Source of the DNA: Lasioglossum baleicum
Taxonomy: Eukaryota > Arthropoda > Insecta > Hymenoptera > Halictidae
Assembly: GCF_051020765.1 (NCBI RefSeq)
Contig: NW_027469113.1
Span: 930,001-994,000, forward strand
Direction: 5' to 3'
Length of the DNA: 64,000 nt
Below the pieces are notes generated by a model that was given only the letters and a program-made list of their open reading frames with translations, was not told the DNA's origin and did no database searches. Each line of letters begins with the position of its first letter. Position 1 is the stretch's first letter. This document shows positions 1-7,109 of the stretch, in pieces. The position numbers and the translations under genes are program-made.

Positions 1-974
1 CTAGATTCGACGGAACTTCGTCTTCCGTCCTACAATTCATACGTGCATGCAAACGCGCGCGTGACACCGTACCGGCCACTGCAGAGCGTGCCCTCACGAA
101 ATTGCTCTGCAATAAACTCCACGATCGTGCTTATGCCGCTATAGAAGGCCAGCACATATTCACAATTTCTGCACTATGCGAGAAATTACGAACAGTACTG
201 GGCCCATACAAATTCGTTGACCAGTACCGTGGCGATCTCGCGAGTGTACTCCAAGCTCCAAACGAGCACATCTTAGACTTCATCAATCGCGTTAAAGACC
301 TTCGAACCGCGATTCAAGATGCCACAGATATTGGCCTTGATTACGAAGAACTAGATCGCTTCGTAGTAGATTGTTTTCTACGAGGTCTCCTTCCCCAGCT
401 GCGTGCCGAAGTGCTTCATTGCCCTTCGCGAAATCCTGCCACTGTTTTCGAAGCAGCCATCTCTGCTTACAGGCAGTATGAGTCAGACCAGACTCGTCGA
501 CGAGAATTGATCCGCGAAGAAAAACGAGTCAGCTTCTCTGATAACCGGCCGTATCGCCCGCGTTCCACGTACGAGTCCCCTCGTGACATTCCAGAGCGAA
601 CTCAAGAACGCCGCGATAACAGACCGGACTTGTCTCAGCAGTCCTCGAGAAACTCAAACCGGGACTCTTATCGCTCCCCGACGCCGCAACGGCGATGGGA
701 AAATAATCCTCGCGACCCAAACACGTACCGCGATGGTCGCACAGATCGCCCCTCAAGCCCTAACAAATTTTGCAACTACTGCAAAGTCCCCGGGCACGAT
801 ATTCACGAGTGCCGTAAGCGCGCTTTTAATAATAATAGGAGGTCGGGAAACGAGTCCGGCCTCCCGACCGAAGCCAACCCCAGGCGGGAGGCCGCATCTT
901 CAACTCAAACTACAGCCCGCACCCAAACAGCTATCCGGACGAACGACCAGTCCGACGATTCGTCTCAGCAGTAA
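1..974 (+). CDS. gag: Gag polyprotein, 3' part (E0)
   Basis: The frame is already open at the window start, and the product matches residues from about 129 to the end of the 452-residue Gag of E3. It would form the capsid-like shell that packages element RNA in the cytoplasm. Visible parts are the helical capsid-like section, an Arg/Ser/Pro-rich basic linker, and one CCHC zinc knuckle (CNYCKVPGHDIHEC) near the C-terminus. It ends at a TAA in the middle of the pol frame, which overlaps it by about 136 bases. The 5' part is missing only because the window begins here. The assignment is firm from the knuckle and from the full-length copies downstream. Confidence 0.9.
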   Translation, partial: RFDGTSSSVLQFIRACKRARDTVPATAERALTKLLCNKLHDRAYAAIEGQHIFTISALCEKLRTVLGPYKFVDQYRGDLASVLQAPNEHILDFINRVKDLRTAIQDATDIGLDYEELDRFVVDCFLRGLLPQLRAEVLHCPSRNPATVFEAAISAYRQYESDQTRRRELIREEKRVSFSDNRPYRPRSTYESPRDIPERTQERRDNRPDLSQQSSRNSNRDSYRSPTPQRRWENNPRDPNTYRDGRTDRPSSPNKFCNYCKVPGHDIHECRKRAFNNNRRSGNESGLPTEANPRREAASSTQTTARTQTAIRTNDQSDDSSQQ

Positions 975-3739
975 ATCTTGCTGCAGACTCACCAATCCCG
1001 CGCGTAAAAATCTCCGCCCCCCAATTACAAAAGAGGTGTGAATTTTTGTTGGACACGGGTTCGGAGATCAATTTAATTCGTGCGTCAAGTCTAGAACCAA
1101 ATCTACCTATAGATCATACGAACACTATAGAAGTCCAAGGAATAACCGAGGGATCCATTCCAACCCTCGGTCAAATTAAGATACACTTACAGGGTCAAAA
1201 CCCTATTGAATTTCATGTCTTGGAAGAAAACTTCCCAATTAACATCGACGGAATCCTCGGTTCTCCCTTCTTCAGAACAGGAGCCGAGATCTCCTTTGCG
1301 AATCAATCCATAACGATAGGAAACATTCGGGTTCCCTTCTCGAACCCTTGCGCGCCCACGGCTGAGCCTCGCGATAAATTGGCAGCAGAGGTTATTTCAA
1401 TGCCTTCGTCTATGACCAACGATCTCGTTAAAACTCCAGCCGCCAAGCGTGAGGAACATTCGGCAGGGAACGTTCGAGTGTCTTCCTCAAATCCTCGTGC
1501 ACCCGCGGTCAGACCTTGCAGAGCTCCGGTGACGGAGGTTATTTCAATGCCTCCTCGGGATTCGATCGAGTGCTCCCTAGAGAAAAACGCCGTGAAAAGC
1601 CGGCCGGAATCGAAGGAGACTCGAGAGATATCGGAGTACACTGCGAGAAGTCGGGTCGTGGAGCGTGAGGATCGAGTCCGAACAAAGACTCCTCCGAAAT
1701 CCGAAGAATTCGTACTCGAACCTCGTACCGTTGCGTGTATAGCGGTCGACGTCGAAGGACCCAAACAGGGATATATCCGCCGTGTTAATGTAGCGCCGGA
1801 TGTATTCCTGGGTGACTGCGTCGTCACCAATCGTAAAGGCAAAGCGAGCCTCCGGTGTTTTAACACCTCGTCGGAAAGAGTTTCATTTCGATTGCCCCCA
1901 TTGGAGATGGAAGAAATCGAGTCGTACTCTTCCGATTCTTATACTACTTCCGGGTATCATCCCGACGTATTCGGTAACCATTCCGACCTTTCTAATTCCG
2001 GGTATCATCCCGACGCATTCGGTAACCATCCCGACCTTTCTAATTCCGGGTATCATCCCGACGCATTCGGTAACCATCCCGACCTTTCTACTTCCGGGTA
2101 TCGTCCCGACGTATTCGGTAACCATCCCGACCTTACTAATTCCGGGTACCATCCCGACGCATTCGGTAACCATCCCGACCTTTCTAACTCCGGTAACCAG
2201 CCCGATTCTTATTCTAACTCCGGTAACCAGCCCGATCATTATTCTAACTCCGGTAACCATCCCGACGCATTCGGTAACCATCCCGACCTTTTCAATTCCG
2301 GTAACCATCCCGACGTATTCGGTAACCATCCCGACAATTTTAATCCAGAGTCCAAAGAAGACTCCCGCGAATTCAAACCTATGAAGGTTTATTCTACAAG
2401 CTCCGGTATCAAGTCCGATTGTTTCTATTCCGAGTCTAGGTTGAAAGGAAATGTCCCCGCCTTTGATTCTCTAAAGACGACAGAACGTCTACATAAAATA
2501 AAGCATAAAACTCTACCTCGTATAGACCGAGCATACGAGTCGATCATAAAAGATCATCCCGCGATAATTTCTAAATCAGAGTCAAAGAGAGTCTATATTT
2601 CATTTCAAAAACCTACCTCTGATTTTTCGCCGGAACATGATCTCTTCCAGTCTCAACGGTCAAGTATCCGTGCACCGCAAAGCGATTTCCATCCATCTAG
2701 GAATTATACGTCTGTAAAATACGCGTCAACAAAAAGGAGAAACAAATTTCGTATTATACTATACCTTTGCAATAACCCGCGAACAATGATTGTAGCGTCT
2801 CCTGCGATTTGCGATAAGAAACCCTCCCAGGAGATTTCATTACAGTCCTCCGCTGACGCGAAATTAGAATCCGCGATAATCACGCGTCCGGTCAACACCG
2901 ATAAGCGAGCGAAATCCGAAACCCAGCGTCGACAGAATCTCCTTCCATCGCCGGAAGATACAGAACAAACGACAGCAGCACTTCGAAGAAGTTCCTACAG
3001 CCAGAATCCCAGCCTGTTCCCAGCCGCCTACCACATCGTGTCCAGTATCCACAAACACAATCAACATGTGCGGACACTTACAACCGGCGAGACCATCGGC
3101 GAACAAAGCCGGAGACTTCATCTACAGATACCAGGGAATATTCTGCTACAATGGCAGACACAGAATCTCCCTAAATGGCAGAGAACTATGCCTTGCCTGC
3201 AGCCTCACTGCGGTAGTCAGGAGGGTCATCGTATACACGCACGTTCTTACAAGGAAAAGGAAGAACGCATGCGACGCGTGTACAAAACCCATATTGAGGG
3301 AAACCCCAATATTGGAATGCATCCACTGCAGCTTCCTCCTCGCACTGGATCGGGCAGCAACAGACACTGCCAGAATAAGAAGAGAAAGAGGCGAAATTCT
3401 CACGGACGACGAAGAAGAGGACGAAAACTCAAGCACCTCTTCCTCGGACGAAGACACCAATACTCAAGCAAATTAGAGATGCAGAGTGTTTGTGCCAAAG
3501 CCGTAATCTCGTCACCTGAGACAAAAGTGACAGTGACACCAGTGATTTCCCCACCCACCCAAAACCCAACTATGCAAAATGAACAAAGCGAAATAAGTTG
3601 CATAAAACCAGCCCCAGCCCCACGTGCCGACACCGACAACATTTCAGTGCGACCAGTGTTTCGTACAAATATAGGAAATACTCGCCGAGAACTGTGCTCC
3701 CTGCGCGGAGTACCTCCGGACGATGCGTCGCATGAATGA
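839..3739 (+). CDS. Protease and gutted pol frame (E0), -1 relative to gag
   Basis: The frame is open from 839, just after an in-frame TAG, and overlaps gag in the -1 frame, so expression would need a -1 frameshift. The aspartic protease is at about 1037-1300: active site LLDTGSEINLIRAS and the later ILGSPFF motif. A segment ending in LPPLEMEEIES (to about 1926) resembles the linker that precedes reverse transcriptase in insect gypsy elements. There, the polymerase is replaced by a 16/10-residue repeat tract. The 3' part after about 2970 seems to be read in another frame by the 136-codon ORF; the long frame stays open through it but has shadow-like Arg/Lys/Gln composition. It ends in a C-terminus (PAPAPRADTDN...DDASHE) shared with E1 and E2. 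No RT or integrase motifs were seen. Confidence 0.75.
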   Translation, partial: EVGKRVRPPDRSQPQAGGRIFNSNYSPHPNSYPDERPVRRFVSAVNLAADSPIPRVKISAPQLQKRCEFLLDTGSEINLIRASSLEPNLPIDHTNTIEVQGITEGSIPTLGQIKIHLQGQNPIEFHVLEENFPINIDGILGSPFFRTGAEISFANQSITIGNIRVPFSNPCAPTAEPRDKLAAEVISMPSSMTNDLVKTPAAKREEHSAGNVRVSSSNPRAPAVRPCRAPVTEVISMPPRDSIECSLEKNAVKSRPESKETREISEYTARSRVVEREDRVRTKTPPKSEEFVLEPRTVACIAVDVEGPKQGYIRRVNVAPDVFLGDCVVTNRKGKASLRCFNTSSERVSFRLPPLEMEEIESYSSDSYTTSGYHPDVFGNHSDLSNSGYHPDAFGNHPDLSNSGYHPDAFGNHPDLSTSGYRPDVFGNHPDLTNSGYHPDAFGNHPDLSNSGNQPDSYSNSGNQPDHYSNSGNHPDAFGNHPDLFNSGNHPDVFGNHPDNFNPESKEDSREFKPMKVYSTSSGIKSDCFYSESRLKGNVPAFDSLKTTERLHKIKHKTLPRIDRAYESIIKDHPAIISKSESKRVYISFQKPTSDFSPEHDLFQSQRSSIRAPQSDFHPSRNYTSVKYASTKRRNKFRIILYLCNNPRTMIVASPAICDKKPSQEISLQSSADAKLESAIITRPVNTDKRAKSETQRRQNLLPSPEDTEQTTAALRRSSYSQNPSLFPAAYHIVSSIHKHNQHVRTLTTGETIGEQSRRLHLQIPGNILLQWQTQNLPKWQRTMPCLQPHCGSQEGHRIHARSYKEKEERMRRVYKTHIEGNPNIGMHPLQLPPRTGSGSNRHCQNKKRKRRNSHGRRRRGRKLKHLFLGRRHQYSSKLEMQSVCAKAVISSPETKVTVTPVISPPTQNPTMQNEQSEISCIKPAPAPRADTDNISVRPVFRTNIGNTRRELCSLRGVPPDDASHE
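1951..2337 (+). repeat. Coding minisatellite, 48-bp and 30-bp units (E0)
   Basis: In-frame tandem repeats encode a 16-residue unit of the type SGYHPDAFGNHPDLSN (seven copies) and a 10-residue unit SGNQPDSYSN (two copies). Both units are multiples of three, so the pol frame stays open and other frames also appear open. The tract sits where reverse transcriptase would normally start. Copy numbers differ between E0/E3, E2 and E1. Confidence 0.9.
3066..3476 (+). CDS. 136-residue Cys-rich protein with three CxxC pairs (E0)
   Basis: The family is not recognised. The product has CLAC at residues 42-45, CDAC at 69-72 and CIHC at 85-88, plus Cys2 and Cys27, which suggests a zinc-ribbon-like fold. A basic patch (RKRK) precedes the second pair, and an acidic/serine tail of Asp/Glu/Ser covers about 113-130. 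It lies in a different frame from the surrounding pol stub. It occupies the place where E1 and E2 carry the integrase C-terminal tail, so the segment of roughly 600 bases looks like a captured module. The E3 copy (20550-20960) is identical in protein. No promoter or splice acceptor could be assigned, so expression is uncertain. Alternatively, this frame is fortuitous and the long pol frame is read instead; the ordered Cys pairs argue against that. Confidence 0.6.
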   Translation: MCGHLQPARPSANKAGDFIYRYQGIFCYNGRHRISLNGRELCLACSLTAVVRRVIVYTHVLTRKRKNACDACTKPILRETPILECIHCSFLLALDRAATDTARIRRERGEILTDDEEEDENSSTSSSDEDTNTQAN

Positions 3740-3799
3740 GTGTGTAATCGAGTGTTGAGCGAGAAATTTCTTCCTTGTCAGAAATTTCTTTTCCGCGTT

Positions 3800-3805
3800 G
3801 GGAGG
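3800..3805 (+). promoter_or_regulatory. Polypurine tract (plus-strand primer) of E0
   Basis: GGGAGG directly abuts the TGTTACG start of the 3' LTR, the expected position of the primer for plus-strand DNA synthesis. The same tract precedes the 3' LTRs at 21290, 24062 and 28961. Confidence 0.7.
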
Positions 3806-3809
3806 TGTT

Positions 3810-3830
3810 ACGTCGTCCGATGTACGACGT
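3810..3830 (+). promoter_or_regulatory. LTR-terminal hairpin, 7-bp stem
   Basis: ACGTCGT and ACGACGT flank a 7-base loop beginning 4 bases from the LTR end. Equivalent hairpins occur at the same place in the B LTR (5886-5906) and the C LTR (33613-33634), with a compensating base-pair change. Function is unknown; it could be an integrase, transcription factor or RNA structure element. Confidence 0.6.
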
Positions 3831-4086
3831 TGGCCTTGTACACACACTATGTATACAAGGTCTGATCTGCATAAGATCCATACACCGTCCCCTAGACATA
3901 AGAGCATAGTATTAAGATCTCATTATTCTATTGTTCTAATCCTTATCTCCGTCTCTACCCATCACCATAACTTCACCTTGATCAACACCTTACCTCAGTT
4001 TCAACCCATCACCACGACACATAATGCAATAAAGTATTGCATCACTCTGGAAGCATCTAGAAGCTTCTAGAAACGTCGAGAAGTCC

Positions 4087-4260
4087 AAAGACTGCTGCAT
4101 CAGCAGTCCCACGCTCGTAGAGGGCAATAGGACAGCCACGAGACTGCAGCGTCAGCAGAAATGCACGTGCAGTCCCCGGGAGCGAAGACGCTGCTGCGTC
4201 AGCGGTTCTCCCACTCCGACGACTGAAGAACAAAGAGACTGCAGCGTCAGCTATCCCCAC
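4087..4260 (+). repeat. Cluster of GACTGCAGCGTCAGC-like motifs
   Basis: Four or more variants of a 15-base motif (GACTGCTGCATCAGC, GACTGCAGCGTCAGC, GACGCTGCTGCGTCAGC) recur at roughly 40-60 base spacing. The core CGTCAGC is kept, and the motif also recurs in the divergent B LTR at about 6216-6345. This pattern suggests a protein-binding or packaging element. The other A LTRs carry the same cluster. Confidence 0.5.
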
Positions 4261-4720
4261 TCCGAACGAAGGAGGCAAGGCAGAGCAGGCGCTTGCAGTC
4301 AGTCCGCCTCCAGACAGCGACTCGAACGGTCCGCTCCAAGCGAGCGACTCGCACGGACGTGCCAGTCCGGCTTCTTCCGACTTCAAGAGCAGACGTGTTC
4401 AGTCTAGCTCCGCGAAAGTGAAGTGTGTCGATCCTTCACTCCTAATTCCAATTCCAATTCCAACTCTAACTCAACTCAACTCAAGTCCTAATTCTCATAC
4501 GTTATTCCTATAACATATTACAATATCCATTATTCATTAATCCAATTACTACTCCTATTATAATACTACTTACATATTGTATACCAGTGTACTTACCAGT
4601 TCTTATTTAATATATCGTTGTTATACCAGTGCTTCGATCTTGTTATTCTTGTGTTAGTTCAACACCATCTTCCAATTCAGTTCTTGCATCGAATATATTA
4701 AACTCGTGACATATCCGGAC

Positions 4721-4844
4721 TTGGTCTAAAGTGCGCAGTGGAAACGCTGAGCCGCCAATAAGGAATTTGAAGCGAGTCATAGAGAAGTTCTCGTGCCACG
4801 TCTAGAATTGGTCTAAAGAGCGCAGTGGAAACGCTGAGCCGCCA
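4721..4844 (+). repeat. Two 37-bp direct repeats upstream of the LTR ORF
   Basis: The segment from TTGGTCTAAAG to GAGCCGCCA occurs at 4721-4757 and again at 4808-4844, with one base differing (T/A). It is found in every A LTR about 100 bases before the LTR ORF start. Confidence 0.8.
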
Positions 4845-4943
4845 CTATAGACGTGAAGCGAGTTAACTACCAAAAAGGTTAATAACAAGTGGAAGTTCAT
4901 TTTCATTATATTATTAATATTCCATCATTACTATTCCTTACCC

Positions 4944-5462
4944 ATGCGACGCCCACGTCGAGCGGGACGCAAGTATCAACTTGCTAAATTGAGACGCGCG
5001 TTGAGAAATAAAGCGGTGCTCGATCAAATCATTGCCACTACCGAGTGGACCGAACTTCTGGGAACCACCGAGCACATTCCGTGTGACGCGTCCGATTACG
5101 TTTCTGTATACGGTTGCCCTTGCAACCCTCCTAAAGAGGTCAACCACGCGGACCTCTCGCGAGCTCCGACGCCAGTTCTGCATCCGGTCGATTGTCCAGA
5201 GGTGATCGACATAGCCGACGACGACGACAGCCGAGACACGATCATCGTTCCCAGGGTCCGTTGCCGAATCATCAGTGACGTCCCTCTGCCAACTCATCAA
5301 CGTGTCGTCTTGCGGCCAGCATCCAAGGCCACTAATGTCGTCCCGAACCGAGCAGCAGCAACTCTGCCAGATCTTCCCCACCTCGAGGACATCTGTATAG
5401 AAGACCCGATGTACGACACCTACTGTCAGTACCGCCAGTTCCTGCTGCAACAATATTATTAG
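4944..5462 (+). CDS. LTR-encoded 172-residue protein (E0 3' LTR)
   Basis: The family is not recognised. The N-terminus is strongly basic (RRPRRAGRK, then more Arg/Lys to residue 23) and resembles a nuclear localisation signal. A Cys cluster, CDASDYVSVYGCPC, spans residues 47-60. VIDI at 87-90 followed by ADDDDS at 91-96 fits a SUMO-interaction motif with acidic and phosphorylatable flanks. The C-terminus has a conserved LEDICIEDP (147-155) and ends QQYY. All seven A LTRs in the window keep it intact, and the divergent B LTR keeps its core, which points to a real product. The start is the first ATG after the AT-rich leader. A GGTGAGT follows the stop by 18 bases. A 171-codon antisense frame over it is broken in the E1 copies and is taken to be a shadow. 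Confidence 0.75.
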   Translation: MRRPRRAGRKYQLAKLRRALRNKAVLDQIIATTEWTELLGTTEHIPCDASDYVSVYGCPCNPPKEVNHADLSRAPTPVLHPVDCPEVIDIADDDDSRDTIIVPRVRCRIISDVPLPTHQRVVLRPASKATNVVPNRAAATLPDLPHLEDICIEDPMYDTYCQYRQFLLQQYY

Positions 5463-5480
5463 GCGTTAATACAGCATTGC

Positions 5481-5487
5481 GGTGAGT
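5481..5487 (+). promoter_or_regulatory. Splice-donor-like GGTGAGT after the LTR ORF
   Basis: A near-consensus 5' splice site lies 18 bases after the LTR ORF stop in every A LTR. A similar GGTGAGA lies just after the stop in both B-type LTRs (about 31632 and, on the minus strand, 37722-37728). Use as a donor is inferred, not shown. Confidence 0.5.
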
Positions 5488-5873
5488 CGTATAATGTCTT
5501 GTATAATTGCTGAATCCTGTAAACTCACCGTTCTCGTTGCATCATCTCGCGCGTGATTCTTGTCGGGACACTTCTTGTAACCGCGTCGGACGTTCTCTTC
5601 TTGACTGCATCCATAGCAATATCGGTTGTCCTAGTGCATATGACAGCCCGCGGCTGTCTCGGCACGAAAGACCACTCCTCATTTTAATCTTCATATCTCA
5701 ACCGTCCGTCTGTCACTGTTCTCTTTTCTCTCTCCTGGTACCTGTAACAAAAACACAGTGACGGACGTGACACTCTCTAACGATGCGTCTCAAGACCAAA
5801 AATTGTAATGCGAGCGCTCACCGAACACAACCTCGGACCGAGAGATTTCACCCCGAGAAATCTCTTCTCCGGC

Positions 5874-5881
5874 GAGGGAGG
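5874..5881 (+). promoter_or_regulatory. Polypurine tract of the B element
   Basis: GAGGGAGG directly precedes the TGTTACGTC start of the B LTR, the normal position of the plus-strand primer. Confidence 0.65.
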
Positions 5882-7109
5882 TGTTACGTCGGACGACCTC
5901 CGACGTTGGTCGAATCGAGGACCGTACCTCGATTCTAGGTTAAGACTAAATATTAAGTACATAACAACCTCTTAAACCCATCGCTACCAAACTCTTGTTC
6001 TAATTCTAATACCTCTTAAAACCATCACTACTTCACCCACAACTTTCCCTAAACTTGTTCTAATACCCATCACTACTTAAATCTCGACTCTCCCAATTGT
6101 TCTAAACCCAACCATCACTCCGAACTTACTTTCACTTGTTCAAACCCTCATCTACACTTACAACTTGTTCAAATCCTCAACTCCGCTCGAGTAAACGCCA
6201 CCTCGAGAACAAAGAGATCGCAACGTCAGCAGTCTTGCACGCGTCACCACTCTGTCGAGAGCAAGGACAAAGAGACTGCAACGTCAGCAGTCTTGCACCC
6301 GTCACCACTCCGACGAGCGAGGACAAAGGGACTGCAGCGTCAGCAACCCCCACTCCGAGCGAAGGAGGCAACGCAGAGCTGCCTCTTGCATCAGTCTGGT
6401 CCTAGCCAGCGGAGTGAGCGGACGTGTCGGTCTGCGCTCACTCCATTCTCACACAACGACATCAGTCAGTCTGGCCCAAGCCAGCGAAGCGAGCAGACGT
6501 GTCGACCTGCGCTCTTCTAATTCGCGCTTCGACGTTCATCGACGTTTGTTCTACAATTCCAATTCCAATTCTAATTCCAATTCTAATTCAAACTCAATAC
6601 CAATTCCGACTCAACGCAGTCTCTATTCCAACACTAATTCATTTACTAACTCCTACGCAATTAATTCACTTAATTCATATTCACATTTATATTAATACAA
6701 TTGTAACCAAGTGTAACCAAGTTATTATTATAATATATCTTATTTTACCAGAACTTCGCGAGTGACTTCTCTTACAATTCAATCAATTCAGTGACATATT
6801 TCTCTCCGATATTCAAACTATATCTTCGTTTAACGTGCACTTGTAGAGTATTGAAACTCGGTCACAAAGGGAGAAGCTTACAGCTCCGCCGAGACAATAC
6901 GTCTGCAAGCGACATTTTGAACAATTGTTCCATTAGCAATCGTGCACTTGTTGAGTATTGAAACTCGGTCACAAAGGGAGAAGCTTACAGCTCCGCCGAG
7001 ACAATACGTCTGCAAGCGACATTTTGATCGGTCAAGTGTTTTCTCGGTCAAGTGTTCGATCAAGTCTCCATCAAGTGACAGTTCACACAAGGAATACGTG
7101 CAGTGCTAG
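5882..7109 (+). repeat. B-family 3' LTR, left part
   Basis: It starts TGTTACGTCGGACGACC and is broken at CTAG (7106-7109) by E1; the LTR resumes at 30959 after the duplicated CTAG at 30955-30958. It contains the terminal hairpin at 5886-5906, pyrimidine-rich tracts, several CGTCAGCAG motifs, and a CAATTC-type microsatellite at about 6553-6610. No confident coding region was found here; the LTR ORF is in the right part. Confidence 0.85.
6838..7030 (+). repeat. 107-bp tandem duplication in the B LTR
   Basis: The stretch starting CACTTGT[A/T]GAGTATTG and ending ...GCGACATTTTGA occurs twice with a 107-base offset, almost unchanged. It is a local duplication within the LTR. Confidence 0.8.

Larger units (their letters stand above)
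1..5772 (+). mobile_element. A-family LTR retrotransposon E0, 5' part outside window
   Basis: This is the 3' portion of a non-autonomous Ty3/gypsy-type element: part of gag, a -1 frame protease/pol stub, a purine tract and a complete 3' LTR. It is almost identical to E3 (15024-23255), with the same 136-codon ORF in the 3' part, so the two are sister copies of one subtype. Base 5773 onward is the 3' untranslated end of a B-family element, so E0 is inserted there, and CTCT at 5773-5776 would be its right target duplication. The left LTR and left flank lie outside the window, so this duplication cannot be confirmed. No reverse transcriptase, RNase H or integrase core is present. Confidence 0.9.
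3806..5772 (+). repeat. A-family 3' LTR of E0 (1967 bp)
   Basis: It begins TGTTACGTC and ends GACGTGACA, so its ends are near-inverted repeats with the TG...CA termini typical of LTRs. It is unusually long because it contains a 172-codon ORF. In order it holds a terminal hairpin, AATAAA at 4028-4033, a cluster of CTGCAGCGTCAGC-like motifs, a CAATTC-rich microsatellite (about 4440-4490), an AT-rich stretch, two 37-bp direct repeats, the ORF, and a splice-donor-like site. It differs from the E3 LTRs by one extra base near 4292 and a few substitutions. Confidence 0.95.

Noticed and set aside
922..928. CCCAAAC as the -1 slippery site in the gag/protease overlap
   Set aside because: In the gag frame the codons are ACC CAA ACA, so the heptamer is not in the phase needed for simultaneous slippage.
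1800..2384. Long frames in other phases over the minisatellite (Ile/Pro/Thr-rich plus strand, Val/Gly-rich minus strand)
   Set aside because: Shadows of in-frame 48- and 30-bp units; the pol phase is the one continuous with the protease.
3740..3805. A possible envelope gene downstream of pol
   Set aside because: Only a short untranslated segment and the purine tract separate the pol stop from the LTR. No membrane protein was found in any element.
4057..4386. Ala/Ser-rich antisense frame over the LTR motif cluster
   Set aside because: Its length varies between LTRs (73 to 109 codons), it has low-complexity composition from the repeated CTGCAGCGTCAGC motif, and no conserved features.
4938..5453. 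171-codon antisense frame opposite the LTR ORF
   Set aside because: It mirrors the sense ORF and is truncated to 131 codons in the E1 LTR copies, while the sense frame is intact in all seven.
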